Assembly: GCA_035296965.1 (NCBI GenBank)
Contig: DATGZX010000324.1
Span: 1 to 59,844, forward strand
Length of the DNA: 59,844 nt
Origin: DATGZX01 sp035296965
Lineage (GTDB): Bacteria > Planctomycetota > Planctomycetia > Gemmatales > Gemmataceae
Direction: 5' to 3'
Shown here: positions 45,632 through 55,400 of the stretch, in pieces
How the letters are laid out: each line of letters starts with the position of its first letter
Position numbering within the stretch: the first letter of the stretch is position 1
Notes under the pieces: generated by a model
The model's input: only the letters and a program-made list of their open reading frames with translations
What the model was told of the DNA's origin: nothing
The model's database searches: none
Position numbers and translations under genes: made by a program

Positions 45632-46012
45632 CTAAGGGCGCTTCTCCCCCTTGCCCCCACCCGCCCTCTCAGCATCCAGGCGGCTCCCAGCCGTCGATGC
45701 ACGAGCGCTTTGCGCGCGGATCAATCGAGCCAGGAGTATGGCATTTACCGCCCCTCGAAAGCGCAACTTGCCGTCGACCATCACAACCGGAACCAACTCC
45801 CCGTACAAGCGCTGCAACTGTGGGTCTGTATCAACGTCAACGGCGACAAGAGCGAAGCCATGGCGTTGCTGAGCTTGCCGCAAGCGCTGCCAGGCCTCAT
45901 CGCAAAGATGACAGCCGCGGCGCGTATATATCAGGAATCGAATGTGTTGCAGCCGTGGAGGCTGCCGCCCACCGACCCGGCTGAACAAGCGAAATAACAG
46001 TTCCCGGAGCAT
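45632..46012 (-). CDS. Glutaredoxin-like thioredoxin-fold protein
   Basis: This 126-residue protein contains RFLIYTRRGCHLCDEAWQRL, with the redox motif Cys34-x2-Cys37, then VPVVMVDGKLRFRGAV with the expected cis-Pro, as in DUF836/glutaredoxin-like proteins. The first 20 residues (MLRELLFRLFSRVGGRQPPR) are basic and may be a short amphipathic helix. The C-terminal tail is Gly/Lys rich. It is convergent with tex, with a gap of 13 bases, and divergent from ftsH. A disulfide reductase role is inferred. Confidence 0.8.
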   Translation of the reverse strand: MLRELLFRLFSRVGGRQPPRLQHIRFLIYTRRGCHLCDEAWQRLRQAQQRHGFALVAVDVDTDPQLQRLYGELVPVVMVDGKLRFRGAVNAILLARLIRAQSARASTAGSRLDAERAGGGKGEKRP

Positions 46013-46138
46013 GGGGATTGAGGTACCTTAGCGAGCGTGCCCGCCATAGTCAGCTTCAGGCGGTTTTGCTATCCTAAAGCATCAACTCGGGTTCGGCAGT
46101 GCGTAAGGATTTGATCTGAGTGCGTTTGAGGAGTATTC

Positions 46139-48139
<2,001 letters not shown>

Positions 48140-48159
48140 CCCGCGCTCTCTGGCCAAGC

Positions 48160-48492
48160 GGCGGGTGGCACGCCCTGAGGTACTCCGAAGGGCGTGTGGA
48201 GTGATAGAGACCGCGCCCCTTCTACCAGCTGAGACTAGAGCACGCGCTGGCCACGATGTCGTTTTGGATGTGACCAGGGATTTCTGGTGGGCATGCCTGA
48301 GCGCCCCTGACCTCACCCCCGTGCCAGCTCTGCCAACACGTCCTGATTCATTTCCAGTTGCACCGGCCGCAATCCGGCGTACCAGTGTGCGCTGGACCAT
48401 TCCCAATACTCCTTTCTGGTCACCAGTCGCAAGGGACGAGGATCTGTGGCAGTTCGGCACGCCCTTCGGAGTACCTCAGGGCGTGCCACCCG
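48160..48492. mobile_element. RAYT-derived element bounded by REP hairpins, copy 1
   Basis: The two ends are inverted copies of GGGTGGCACGCCCTGAGG.. and each folds as CACGCCCT..AGGGCGTG. Between them, on the minus strand, lies a decayed C-terminus of a REP-associated tyrosine transposase (RLVTRKEYWEWSSAHWYAGL). The frame lacks the catalytic domain. It is about 330 bp long and sits directly after ftsH. Copies 2 and 3 are at 49801-50135 and 54231-54567, all in the same orientation. Confidence 0.8.
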
Positions 48493-48651
48493 GCGTCCCT
48501 CACTTCGTGCAACCGAACCTGATTGACAGCTAGGCTACCGTATGCTCTGCTACGCATTGGGGATGAGTTCCTGCAAGGCGGCAAGTAGCCTTCGTGGCCG
48601 CTTGATACCCGCCTATCTTGGGGAATCCCCCTTCTACTTCCTATAGCCAAC

Positions 48652-48678
48652 TTCGGAGTACCTCACGGCGTGCCACCC
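48652..48678. repeat. Single REP end of the RAYT-derived family
   Basis: TTCGGAGTACCTCACGGCGTGCCACCC matches the right-hand REP of the three RAYT-derived elements with one or two changes. It lies just upstream of the SIR2-like gene. The palindrome is incomplete. Confidence 0.6.
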
Positions 48679-48701
48679 TCCGCAGCAACCGGACTCATAA
48701 T

Positions 48702-49784
48702 ATGAAGTGGGAAAAGCATGTTCCGGGGAAGCATCCAGTCATCCTAGTTGGCGCTGGATTTCCTGTGGCCATGGCGAATTCGAGGAAGGGGCCTCCCTCG
48801 ACAGCCGATATCTTAATGAAAACGGCCACTACGCATCCTTCCAGATTTCCAGCGATTAAGGCGGTTCTGGACGGGCCTTTGAAGGGGAGCGATAGCCCCC
48901 TAAACCTTGTGTGGTCCAATGTCATTGAATTTGCGAGAGCTCTCCTACCCAATTATCGCACCATACGTCGCAAGTATAAATCGAGGGCAGTCGGTGCAGC
49001 CTTCACTGAACTTGTTGCGAGCAGATTGCGCAATCGAGGACCTTTTGAGTTTCTTTGGCTCGTTCTGGGCATAGAACTGAAACGAGCCGTGGCTCTCCAC
49101 TACGTCTCCGGGTCGATAGAGATAAACCCTGCAAAGCTAGTTGCTTTTAAGCCTTTCTTTGATGAGTTGAGAAGCAGGCAAGTTGCATGGGTTTCTCTCA
49201 ACTATGACCTCGCCTTGGAAAAGTTTCTGGAGGATGCGGGCATTAGTTGGAAGTACTGCTTTGAAGAATGGCTAGGCGCTGAGCGGGTTGTCTCGTCCCC
49301 GCATCATGTAATTGTCAAGCCTCATGGGAGTCTTAACGTGGTCTTTGAGACTGAATGGACTTCAATGCCTCGGCATTCGATTTGCTTCGAGGACTCGGCC
49401 AACTTGTTCGCGACAATTGATGAATCCGAAGTTGGTTTTGGAGCAGATGAGGTTGAGAAGCGGCCGTGGCTTGTGGGTTATCTTTCGGACGAACAGAAGG
49501 ACGAAATCAATTCCCCAGGGTGGTTCGCCGATCCAGCGCATGACCTTTGCAAGGGAAATCTTGCTTACACATCGTGCTGTCTGCTACGTGCGACAGCGCT
49601 TTATGTTGTGGCATACAGCATGCCACGCGAAGATGAATGGATCTGGAGAAGGTTAGAAGCCTTACGCACCAGAGATTTGCCGATTTACGTCGCAACAGCG
49701 AATGACACTGACCGTGTCATCAAACGCTTTAAGGGGTTGGGATTCACAAGTGCGGGGCGGCTAACGCCAGACGGGCGGATTTGA
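48702..49784 (+). CDS. SIR2-like NAD-binding protein, possible defence effector
   Basis: This 360-residue protein has the hallmarks of bacterial SIR2_2-type domains. The Rossmann glycine motif is VILVGAGFPVAMANS (about 13-27), the conserved Asn is in VSLNYDLALEKF (about 165), the catalytic His is in VKPHGSLN (about 206), and the C-terminal VVAYSMPREDEW sits where relatives have GYS..D. Many such proteins are NADases that abort phage infection (for example in Thoeris and DSR). No second defence gene is adjacent on the same strand. It is AT-richer than its neighbours: I counted 26 G+C in 48901-48960 and 29 in 49201-49260, against 40 in 46801-46860 of ftsH. It lies between two direct copies of the RAYT-derived element. 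The ATG at 48702 lacks a good ribosome site. Confidence 0.75.
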   Translation: MKWEKHVPGKHPVILVGAGFPVAMANSRKGPPSTADILMKTATTHPSRFPAIKAVLDGPLKGSDSPLNLVWSNVIEFARALLPNYRTIRRKYKSRAVGAAFTELVASRLRNRGPFEFLWLVLGIELKRAVALHYVSGSIEINPAKLVAFKPFFDELRSRQVAWVSLNYDLALEKFLEDAGISWKYCFEEWLGAERVVSSPHHVIVKPHGSLNVVFETEWTSMPRHSICFEDSANLFATIDESEVGFGADEVEKRPWLVGYLSDEQKDEINSPGWFADPAHDLCKGNLAYTSCCLLRATALYVVAYSMPREDEWIWRRLEALRTRDLPIYVATANDTDRVIKRFKGLGFTSAGRLTPDGRI

Positions 49785-49800
49785 CGCGTGGATTGTTTAC

Positions 49801-50135
49801 GGCGCGTGACACGCCCTGAGGTACTCCGAAGGGCGTGCGGAGTGATACGGACCGGGCCCGTTCTGCCAGGTGATACTAGAGCACAGGCTGGCCACGATGT
49901 CGCTTTGGATGTGATCAGGGATTTCTGGTGGGCATGCCTTAGCGCCCCTGACCTCACCCCCGTGCCAGCTTTGCCAACACCTCCTGATTCATTTCCAATT
50001 GCACCGGCCGCAATCCGACATACCAGCGTGCGCTGGGCCATCCCCAAACCTCCGTCCTGGTCGCCAGCCGCAAGGGACGAGGATCTGTGGCAGTTCGGCA
50101 CGCCCTTCGGAGTACCTCAGGGCGTGCCACCCGCC
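49801..50135. mobile_element. RAYT-derived element bounded by REP hairpins, copy 2
   Basis: This has the same architecture and orientation as copy 1, with the transposase remnant on the minus strand and inverted REP ends. It begins 17 bases after the SIR2 stop codon. The left REP is slightly diverged (GCGTGACACGCC instead of GGGTGGCACGCC). Confidence 0.8.
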
Positions 50136-50184
50136 GCCCGAACAGGTGTGGCTCCTCACTTGCTGAATAGTATTACTCTTCCAA

Positions 50185-50499
50185 CTATTGCGATGGCACC
50201 TTTCTTAACAACTTCTGCACCTGTTCGAGCGTGAAGAACCCTTCTCGCCTCTGCCCTTCGCGGTACTGGTTGTATGCCTTTTCCACCAATTCTTGGCACT
50301 CCGTAAAAACGGGTCTTTCTCCCTTCTCTTCGATCGCTAGTTTCAGACCATAACGAAGGCCCTCAAAAGCGAGATCCAAGCTCCATTGTTCATCAGGGCC
50401 GAGTCCCTCCCGCAGTGGAAATTTAGTGGACGAACACATTTTTACGAACCCAACATAGTCCTTAAAGCTGTGCAAATCGTTAAACGGAAACCTGGCCAT
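50185..50499 (-). CDS. Small hypothetical protein, possible immunity-type
   Basis: This 104-residue soluble protein reads MARFPFNDLHSFKDYVGFVK, then SLDLAFEGLRYGLKLAIEEKGE, and ends in a helical tail. It is predominantly alpha-helical and has no signal peptide. The ATG at 50499 has GAGGGTGAG upstream. I recognise no family. Its small size and position between repeat elements in an island of toxin-like genes resemble orphan immunity or antitoxin genes, but no partner is beside it. Confidence 0.6.
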   Translation of the reverse strand: MARFPFNDLHSFKDYVGFVKMCSSTKFPLREGLGPDEQWSLDLAFEGLRYGLKLAIEEKGERPVFTECQELVEKAYNQYREGQRREGFFTLEQVQKLLRKVPSQ

Positions 50500-50529
50500 G
50501 ACTCACCCTCAACGGACTATTCCGCAACC

Positions 50530-50583
50530 GGGCCCAATGTCGCTCGCATGCCCACGCAAAAGCCGTGTGCAGGGCACCCGGCG
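50530..50583. repeat. REP-B single arm
   Basis: GGGCCCAATGTCGCTCGCAT, then GCCCACGCAAAAGCCGTG and a GGCACCCGG-type end, match the right-hand end of the element at 55401-55680. No left end is present nearby, so it is a solitary arm. Confidence 0.65.
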
Positions 50584-50605
50584 CGGCAAAGGCCTCGTCC
50601 TTTGT

Positions 50606-51058
50606 CTATCGTTCGAGCGCCTGCAGGTCATCCAGGTCTTTGGGGCGACCGCTCGCGGCCTTGTTTTTCTTCAGGTCTTCGAAACCAATCAAGTTGACGC
50701 GCAGTCCGTCAAACTTGACCCTGGCGCGGCGGGCGAAGCAGTCGGGAAACGAGACACCCGATATGGTGGTAAGAATCTCGATCTGCAGCGGCGGCTCGCC
50801 GAAGCGAACGACCCGATCGTTCTCCAGGAACACCTCTGGCTTGAGCTTCGGCACGTCAAAGCCAAAATCCTTCAAGATTTGAACCAGCTTGCGGGCGTTC
50901 TCATCGGAAACTGCTACGCAGATGTCGAGTGCGCCGGTGGCGCGCGGGTAGCCGCAATACGCCACGGCGTAGCTGCCGATGAGAAGATACTCAACGCGGG
51001 CGGAGTTGAGCAATTTCAAGAACTCTCTTAAGTCGGCCGGAAACCGCGGCTTGGCCAT
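50606..51058 (-). CDS. MNT-like nucleotidyltransferase, second gene of a two-gene pair
   Basis: This 150-residue nucleotidyltransferase-fold protein resembles DUF6036/AbiEii-type NTases. The typical start is FPADLREFLKLLNSARVEYLLIG, followed by GSYAVAYCGYPRATGALDICV. In relatives this block reads GG..AV..HGYPRATGDLDI; here the second Gly is Ser, His is Cys, and the first metal-binding Asp is Ala43, while Asp45 is kept. Activity is therefore doubtful. The upstream partner gene overlaps its start by 68 bases. Such pairs behave like toxin-antitoxin or phage-exclusion loci in other bacteria. Confidence 0.72.
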   Translation of the reverse strand: MAKPRFPADLREFLKLLNSARVEYLLIGSYAVAYCGYPRATGALDICVAVSDENARKLVQILKDFGFDVPKLKPEVFLENDRVVRFGEPPLQIEILTTISGVSFPDCFARRARVKFDGLRVNLIGFEDLKKNKAASGRPKDLDDLQALER

Positions 51059-51269
51059 AATTGATGAGTCGTAGATACTCCACGTAGGCCAGGCGCTCGG
51101 CGGGAGAACGAGAACGCCAGTATTGCACGTCGTCTGCGGGAGCCGTCAGGTGGCTGACGGACATCCGTTGCCGCTTCACGTTGGCAACTGCCCTGGAACG
51201 TCCAGCGCCGGAAGGGCCGCGCCTGCCCGTGCCCTTTGACGTTTCTTTCTTGCCTTTTCCTATAGCCAT
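50991..51269 (-). CDS. Partner protein of the nucleotidyltransferase
   Basis: This 92-residue protein has a basic disordered N-terminus (MAIGKGKKETSKGTGRRGPS) and a short helical block, DDVQYWRSRSPAERLAYVEYLRLINYG, then RLKRVLEIAQ. The pattern YW.SR.PEERL..VE.LR..Y..RLQRV is a known small protein encoded just upstream of such nucleotidyltransferases. It overlaps the next gene by 68 bases in another frame, so the two are probably translationally coupled. The ATG at 51269 gives the smallest plausible protein; the frame is open further upstream but that part is repeat DNA. Confidence 0.65.
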   Translation of the reverse strand: MAIGKGKKETSKGTGRRGPSGAGRSRAVANVKRQRMSVSHLTAPADDVQYWRSRSPAERLAYVEYLRLINYGQAAVSGRLKRVLEIAQLRPR

Positions 51270-51311
51270 GGCGGCTCGCTTAGCTATATCACGGTGGGCA
51301 ATTCTGCAGCA

Positions 51312-51376
51312 TTTGTGGGGCACGTTTGCAACGTGCCGGCCGGCGACTGGGCACGTTACAAACGTGCCCCCACAAA
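51312..51376. repeat. Inverted repeat with 26-27-base arms
   Basis: TTTGTGGGGCACGTTTGCAA and TTACAAACGTGCCCCCACAAA form a long hairpin arm with one gap and one mismatch, around a 12-base loop. It lies upstream of the nucleotidyltransferase pair. Confidence 0.75.
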
Positions 51377-51623
51377 CCGCAGCAGCCGATTCACGCGCGG
51401 CGATATAGGCCAACGATTCGAGACCATTGTTGGCGATGCCGCGCCCGTCCGCATTGTAATCGCATTGCGTCTGCGCGAGCAATGCTGGTGCATCAGGAGC
51501 AGTTCCAGAAAAGACATATGGGAGAAGAAAGTCGGCCAGGTTCGTGCCTGGATCACGGTGGCTGCTTCTGCCAGCGGGCTCTGTTCCCGGAGGGGTTCCA
51601 TGACCTCCTACGTTGGGGCACGA

Positions 51624-51684
51624 CATGCTTACAGGCCTTCTGGGGTGTGAGCATGCTGTCACTTTCCCGTGGCCTGTAAGCATG
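51624..51684. repeat. Inverted repeat with 14-base arms
   Basis: CATGCTTACAGGCC (51624-51637) and GGCCTGTAAGCATG (51671-51684) are exact complements with a 33-base loop. The flanks GGGGCACGA and CCACCCGG suggest the same REP-type design as elsewhere in the island. I see no gene between 51270 and 51783. Confidence 0.75.
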
Positions 51685-51783
51685 CCACCCGGCGGACTTG
51701 GTATTCATCTCGCCGATATTGCTTCATGCTGGGGCTGGCGTGTAAGTGCAAACTCATGTTTTGTTTCAACGGCAATCACGGCC

Positions 51784-52314
51784 TCAATGGTGATGTGGAA
51801 TTGATATTTTCGTAATTACCACCACGATTGCAAACACCACCGGAGTTATAAGTAGCACCCAGCCCGCGATTGTTACGAAAGGTCCAGGCGTCGGGGATGT
51901 AATGTGGGGTCCGATCCATGAGGTACGGCGGATATGTCTGCCAAAGGTTTCAGGAAACCAAATACATGCCAACGGATAGAGGAGCCACAGAAGAACGCGA
52001 AGGAAGAGACCCAATCCCCCAAGCATTACGCCTGGAATCAGGTAGACAGTCGCGACTACGAGCGAGGCGACGCGGCTAATGGTCCTTCGGCGATCTGCCC
52101 ATAAGAGTGATTGCTGGACCCGGTGGATGCGTCGCTCAAGACATATGCGGACCGCGTCCTCAGCCGAAGATGGAGACAGCCCCTTACGGATCAAGCGAGC
52201 CTCGATCTCAGGAGCCTTCATTCCGCAGCGGAGAGCTGCCTCCGCATAAGTCGATGCATGCGCCGGCGTGCGGTCTACGCCAGCATCCAATGGTCCCCGG
52301 CCTTCAGAATGCAT
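51784..52314 (-). CDS. Hypothetical membrane protein with N-terminal helical domain
   Basis: The protein has 176 residues from the ATG at 52314; a GTG at 52374 would add 20 residues. The N-terminal third is a soluble helical segment (YAEAALRCGMKAPEIEARLI and DAVRICLERRIHRVQQ). Two or three transmembrane helices follow (VASLVVATVYLIPGVMLGGL, LFLRVLLWLLYPLACIWF and VTIAGWVLLITPVVFAIVVV). The gene is on the same strand as the two-gene nucleotidyltransferase pair downstream but over 500 bases away. I recognise no family and assign no function. Confidence 0.6.
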   Translation of the reverse strand: MHSEGRGPLDAGVDRTPAHASTYAEAALRCGMKAPEIEARLIRKGLSPSSAEDAVRICLERRIHRVQQSLLWADRRRTISRVASLVVATVYLIPGVMLGGLGLFLRVLLWLLYPLACIWFPETFGRHIRRTSWIGPHITSPTPGPFVTIAGWVLLITPVVFAIVVVITKISIPHHH

Positions 52315-52460
52315 GAAATGCTTCTCTGGAAAAACGACGCCGAGCAAGCAATACAAAAAACGGGTGGAATCCACTCGACGTTGAACGTGCAGGATTCCAG
52401 TTCAAGCTCCAAAAGTAGTGTAGCCGATTCATACCGCCAAAAGCAGCAGGTCTTATACTC

Positions 52461-52596
52461 GTTCCCAGGCTCCGCTTGGGAACGCACTGCCTCGCAGGCT
52501 CTGCCTGCCGTCTGAAGCGGCGTGCGGAACACGGCTCATGCTCGACCGCGAGGCAGAGCCACGCGGACAGTGGGTTCCCAGGCAGAGCCTGGGAAC
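52461..52596. repeat. 136-bp element with palindromic ends
   Basis: The ends are inverted copies of GTTCCCAGGCTC.GC.TGGGAAC, itself a palindrome, extended by a CACTG block. The inside repeats GCAGGCTCTGCCTGC- and GAGGCAGAGCC-type hairpins. It encodes nothing and separates the membrane protein gene from the HEPN pair. The rest of 52597-52990 shows no convincing gene. Confidence 0.75.
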
Positions 52597-52990
52597 CAGA
52601 AAAGACTCACTTCTAGCCGCGCGAAGCATAACTTCCTCGATCACTTGACCAACAAAATGCCGATGCCGATAAGAAGCATGTCAAGGCTCACCGGCGTTCT
52701 TCGATTTCCTTCCACACCTCGGTCCAGGGTGACCGAAGCAGGCAACGTTGCATGTCTCGGCTCGGAACAGGAGATTTGGGAGACGAACAAGGCAAGTGGA
52801 CGGGTCAGAACGAAGATGTCGGCGACGTGGAGCCTGTGCGCTTCAATGCCACGTTCCGTGGCCGGCATGTCGAGCCCGCCATGCCCGACATCGGGGTGGC
52901 CGCCCCGCTCCGATCATTTTGGCGTGCCGCCGGCGCCGCCGACGCGGTAGAATTGCCTCGGAAGGCCGTAACAAGTGGGAGGGGGACGCT

Positions 52991-53233
52991 ATGACTGATA
53001 CAACGACGCGACGACCGATCCGGGTCTCGACGGATGGCACCTCCGGGCCCTACATCATGATCTCCGTCGAGTTGCTGGAGAAGGTGAAGGGACTCCTCGG
53101 GGAGAACGGCATACCGCACTGGGTAGATCACAACGCGATCTCCGTGGACGGGCGCCCGGCGGTCACCGTGATCAACCTCGGCCGGAGGGCGGATTCTCGC
53201 CAGGTCCAGGATCTGCTCGACGACGCCGCGTGA
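52991..53233 (+). CDS. Small protein upstream of the HEPN gene, probable antitoxin
   Basis: This 80-residue protein reads MTDTTTRRPIRVSTDGTSGP, then MISVELLEKVKGLLGENGIPHWVDHNAISVDGRPAVTVINLG and a short acidic tail. The ATG at 52991 has GGGAGGGGG upstream. It ends 13 bases before the HEPN gene on the same strand, so the two form an operon. No named family is recognised. By analogy with other HEPN loci it would neutralise the toxin, either as an antitoxin or as a substrate-like partner; this is inferred from arrangement only. Confidence 0.65.
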   Translation: MTDTTTRRPIRVSTDGTSGPYIMISVELLEKVKGLLGENGIPHWVDHNAISVDGRPAVTVINLGRRADSRQVQDLLDDAA

Positions 53234-53246
53234 GGGAAGCCATCCG

Positions 53247-53945
53247 ATGCCGGTAACGGAAGACCTGCGGGTGATTGCCGAGCGCGCGGACCGCGAACTC
53301 GATGCAGTTCACGACTTCTTTGAGCACTCGAAGATCGTGTGGCGCTCGTTTCAGATCCTGGTGGACGAAGGACACAGGATCTCCGCCGAGAACCTGGCAA
53401 CCGGGAGCCGCATCGACCAGGATGGCCTGGTCCGCCTGGCCCCGCAGTACACGCGCGAGTACCTGGCCACCTTCACCTTCCGCCAGTTCGTATCTGCTTT
53501 TGAGGCCTTCCTGTTCAACTTCCTCTATCGGCTCCTCCTGCACAACCCCTGGCAGTTCTCCGAAAGACAGCTCGATTTCGGGACTGTCCTCAAGGCGGCC
53601 AGCCGCGACGAGATCGTCTCCGGGGTGATCTTGAGGCAGCTGAACGAGCTAAAGTACGAGCACCTCCGCGAGTGGTTCGCGGCCGCTAACAAAGCGGTCA
53701 AGTTGGACTGCCCTGCCGAGGAGGAGATTGACGCCCTAGCGGAGATCAAGGCTGCCAGGGATATCCTCGAACACAACGCGGGCGTCGTGAACGAGATCTA
53801 TCTCCGTAAGGCCGGGAAGAGGGCCCGTTACGGGGTCGGGGATCACATCGAACTTGAGGACGCTTACCACCTTGAGAGCTGGACGCTATTAAAGAAGGCC
53901 GTGCGGGACGTCACGCTTGCCGCCATCGCCCAGCTGTCCAAATAG
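53247..53945 (+). CDS. HEPN-domain protein, probable RNase toxin
   Basis: This 232-residue all-helical protein contains the HEPN signature RX4-6H as RDILEHNAGVVNEIY (about 170-184), preceded by a long helix with FVSAFEAFLFNFLYRLLL. The layout matches MAE_28990/MAE_18760-type HEPN proteins, which are metal-independent RNases in toxin-antitoxin and defence systems. Arg170 and His175 are the predicted catalytic pair. It follows the 80-residue gene by 13 bases. The gene is flanked by repeat elements on both sides. Confidence 0.75.
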   Translation: MPVTEDLRVIAERADRELDAVHDFFEHSKIVWRSFQILVDEGHRISAENLATGSRIDQDGLVRLAPQYTREYLATFTFRQFVSAFEAFLFNFLYRLLLHNPWQFSERQLDFGTVLKAASRDEIVSGVILRQLNELKYEHLREWFAAANKAVKLDCPAEEEIDALAEIKAARDILEHNAGVVNEIYLRKAGKRARYGVGDHIELEDAYHLESWTLLKKAVRDVTLAAIAQLSK

Positions 53946-54049
53946 TACCAGCGCCCGCAACCACCAAGGCTCAACGACACAGTGATCTATACGTGCCTTT
54001 GCCCTTTGCGTTGGAACCAACCGCTGCGCACGTCGTCCCGACATACCGA

Positions 54050-54238
54050 CGCGCCGGGTGCCATGTCCACGGCTTTGCGTGGGCATGTGAGCGACAGCGA
54101 GCCATCAGGAACTAACCACTCCAGGCAGCGACTGCATATTAGGCCGAAATGGACCAACATCTGCTCCAGAACCATCGCTGACAGTGGACCAGGGCCAATT
54201 CGTTGTCAGGAGGTGCGTTGTGATTTCAAGCGGCGGGT
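54050..54238. repeat. Duplicated ~185-bp segment with REP-B end, copy 1
   Basis: This segment is nearly identical to 55401-55590, including the REP-B hairpin GTGCCATGTCCACGGCTTTG at its left end and the right flank GTGATTTCAAGCGG. The RAYT-derived element copy 3 begins at its right edge, as though inserted into a larger element of the 55401-55680 type. Confidence 0.75.
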
Positions 54239-54567
54239 GGCACGCCCTGAGGTACTCCGAAGGGCGTGCGGAGTGATACAGACCGCGCCCCTTCTACCAG
54301 CTGAGACTAGAGCACACGCTGGCCACGATGTCGTTTTGGATGTGATCAGGGATTTCTGGTGGGCACGCCTGAGCGCCCCTGACTTCACCCCCCGTGCCAG
54401 CTCTGCCAACACATCCTGATTCATTTCCAGTTGCACCGGCCGCAATCCGGCATACCAGCGTGCGCTGGACCATTCCCAATCCTCCGTCCTGGTCACCAGT
54501 CGCAAGGGACGAGGCTCTGTGGCAGTTCGGCACGCCCTTCGGAGTACCTCAGGGCGGGCCACCCGCC
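54231..54567. mobile_element. RAYT-derived element bounded by REP hairpins, copy 3
   Basis: This copy has the same orientation and ends as copies 1 and 2. The minus-strand remnant is the best preserved: LRLVTRTEDWEWSSARWYAG followed by LRPVQLEMNQDV, as in the C-terminus of RAYT transposases. The catalytic HUH part is missing, so it depends on a transposase elsewhere. It lies beside the papain-fold toxin locus. Confidence 0.82.
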
Positions 54568-54618
54568 CGCATTCCAAACTGGTGGGTCAGGCAAACTTTC
54601 GAAGCGGGACCTTGCGTC

Positions 54619-54948
54619 TCAGACAGCTTCCTTCACATCCAGTGGCTTACATGCCTTCTGCCTTTGAACGTACTCGTCGAGCAATTCCCAGAAGGTCTGA
54701 ACAGCAGCTTGTTCATCCTTAGTTTGCGAGAGGATAACATCTTCCCAACTCCTTGATCTATCCCCAAAGCGCTGCTGAATCCAGTCGCGAAATTCTGCAA
54801 GGAAATGGTCCGAGGTGTCTAGGCCCCGCGACCTCAATGCGTGCTCGTATCCCCGGAGGAAGGATGCTAATTTCGTTAGGGAAGTGCTTCCCAGGAACAT
54901 GCCAAGGCGTCCCCGCATTTCGTTCAGCAATGAAAGCATGCCAGGCAT
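54619..54948 (-). CDS. Probable immunity protein of the papain-fold toxin
   Basis: This 109-residue soluble helical protein reads MPGMLSLLNEMRGRLGMFLG, then ASFLRGYEHALRSRGLDTSD, with a Trp/Phe-rich central helix (HFLAEFRDWIQQRFGDRSRSW). The ATG at 54948 has GGAG upstream and lies 9 bases after the toxin stop, so the pair is one transcript. I do not recognise a named immunity family; the call rests on size and on its position directly behind the toxin. The final stretch (KACKPLDVKEAV) is polar. Confidence 0.65.
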   Translation of the reverse strand: MPGMLSLLNEMRGRLGMFLGSTSLTKLASFLRGYEHALRSRGLDTSDHFLAEFRDWIQQRFGDRSRSWEDVILSQTKDEQAAVQTFWELLDEYVQRQKACKPLDVKEAV

Positions 54949-54957
54949 AGTTGACTC

Positions 54958-55296
54958 CTAAAAATCGACGACGCGGGCGATTTCAATCCCGCCGATGGCA
55001 TCGAAATCGTTTAACCAATCTTCATTGGAGATTCCGCTTGGATGAAGATTGTCAAAGACCATGCCGGCTACCCTTATGCCGAGGTGCCTTCCGTTTTGGG
55101 TGATCGTCGTTTGGCCCCCATCACGACTATTGCAAATCATGAAATCACGCCTCGCGGCGCCTCGGATTTCGATGATCTGCCCTCGGATTCCAGCGCCTGA
55201 AAGTGCTTGCTGAATCCTTGCACAGCATTCCTGACATTGCAGGACGGTGAATCCCTCTGCGGCTTTTGTTGCGATCTCGATGGCGCGACTATCCAT
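54958..55296 (-). CDS. Papain-fold toxin
   Basis: This 112-residue domain matches the papain-fold toxin group found at the ends of polymorphic toxins. Catalytic positions are Cys21 (or Cys24/Cys25) in LQCQECCARI, His71 in ITQNGRHLGIRVAG and Asp82/Asn83 in MVFDNLHPSGISNEDWLNDF. Such enzymes act as deamidases or proteases on host targets. Here it is free-standing, without a long RHS or export part, and no signal peptide is present, so it may be a displaced toxin tip or an intracellular module. The immunity-like gene follows it directly. Confidence 0.72.
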   Translation of the reverse strand: MDSRAIEIATKAAEGFTVLQCQECCARIQQALSGAGIRGQIIEIRGAARRDFMICNSRDGGQTTITQNGRHLGIRVAGMVFDNLHPSGISNEDWLNDFDAIGGIEIARVVDF

Positions 55297-55400
55297 CTAG
55301 TTACTCACGTCTGTCCTGGACCGCAACAATATCGCAAAGAGCTACCGAAAATATGTTTCTCCAAAACCATTTTACCAGATCACAAAGAACCCTGTACGAG

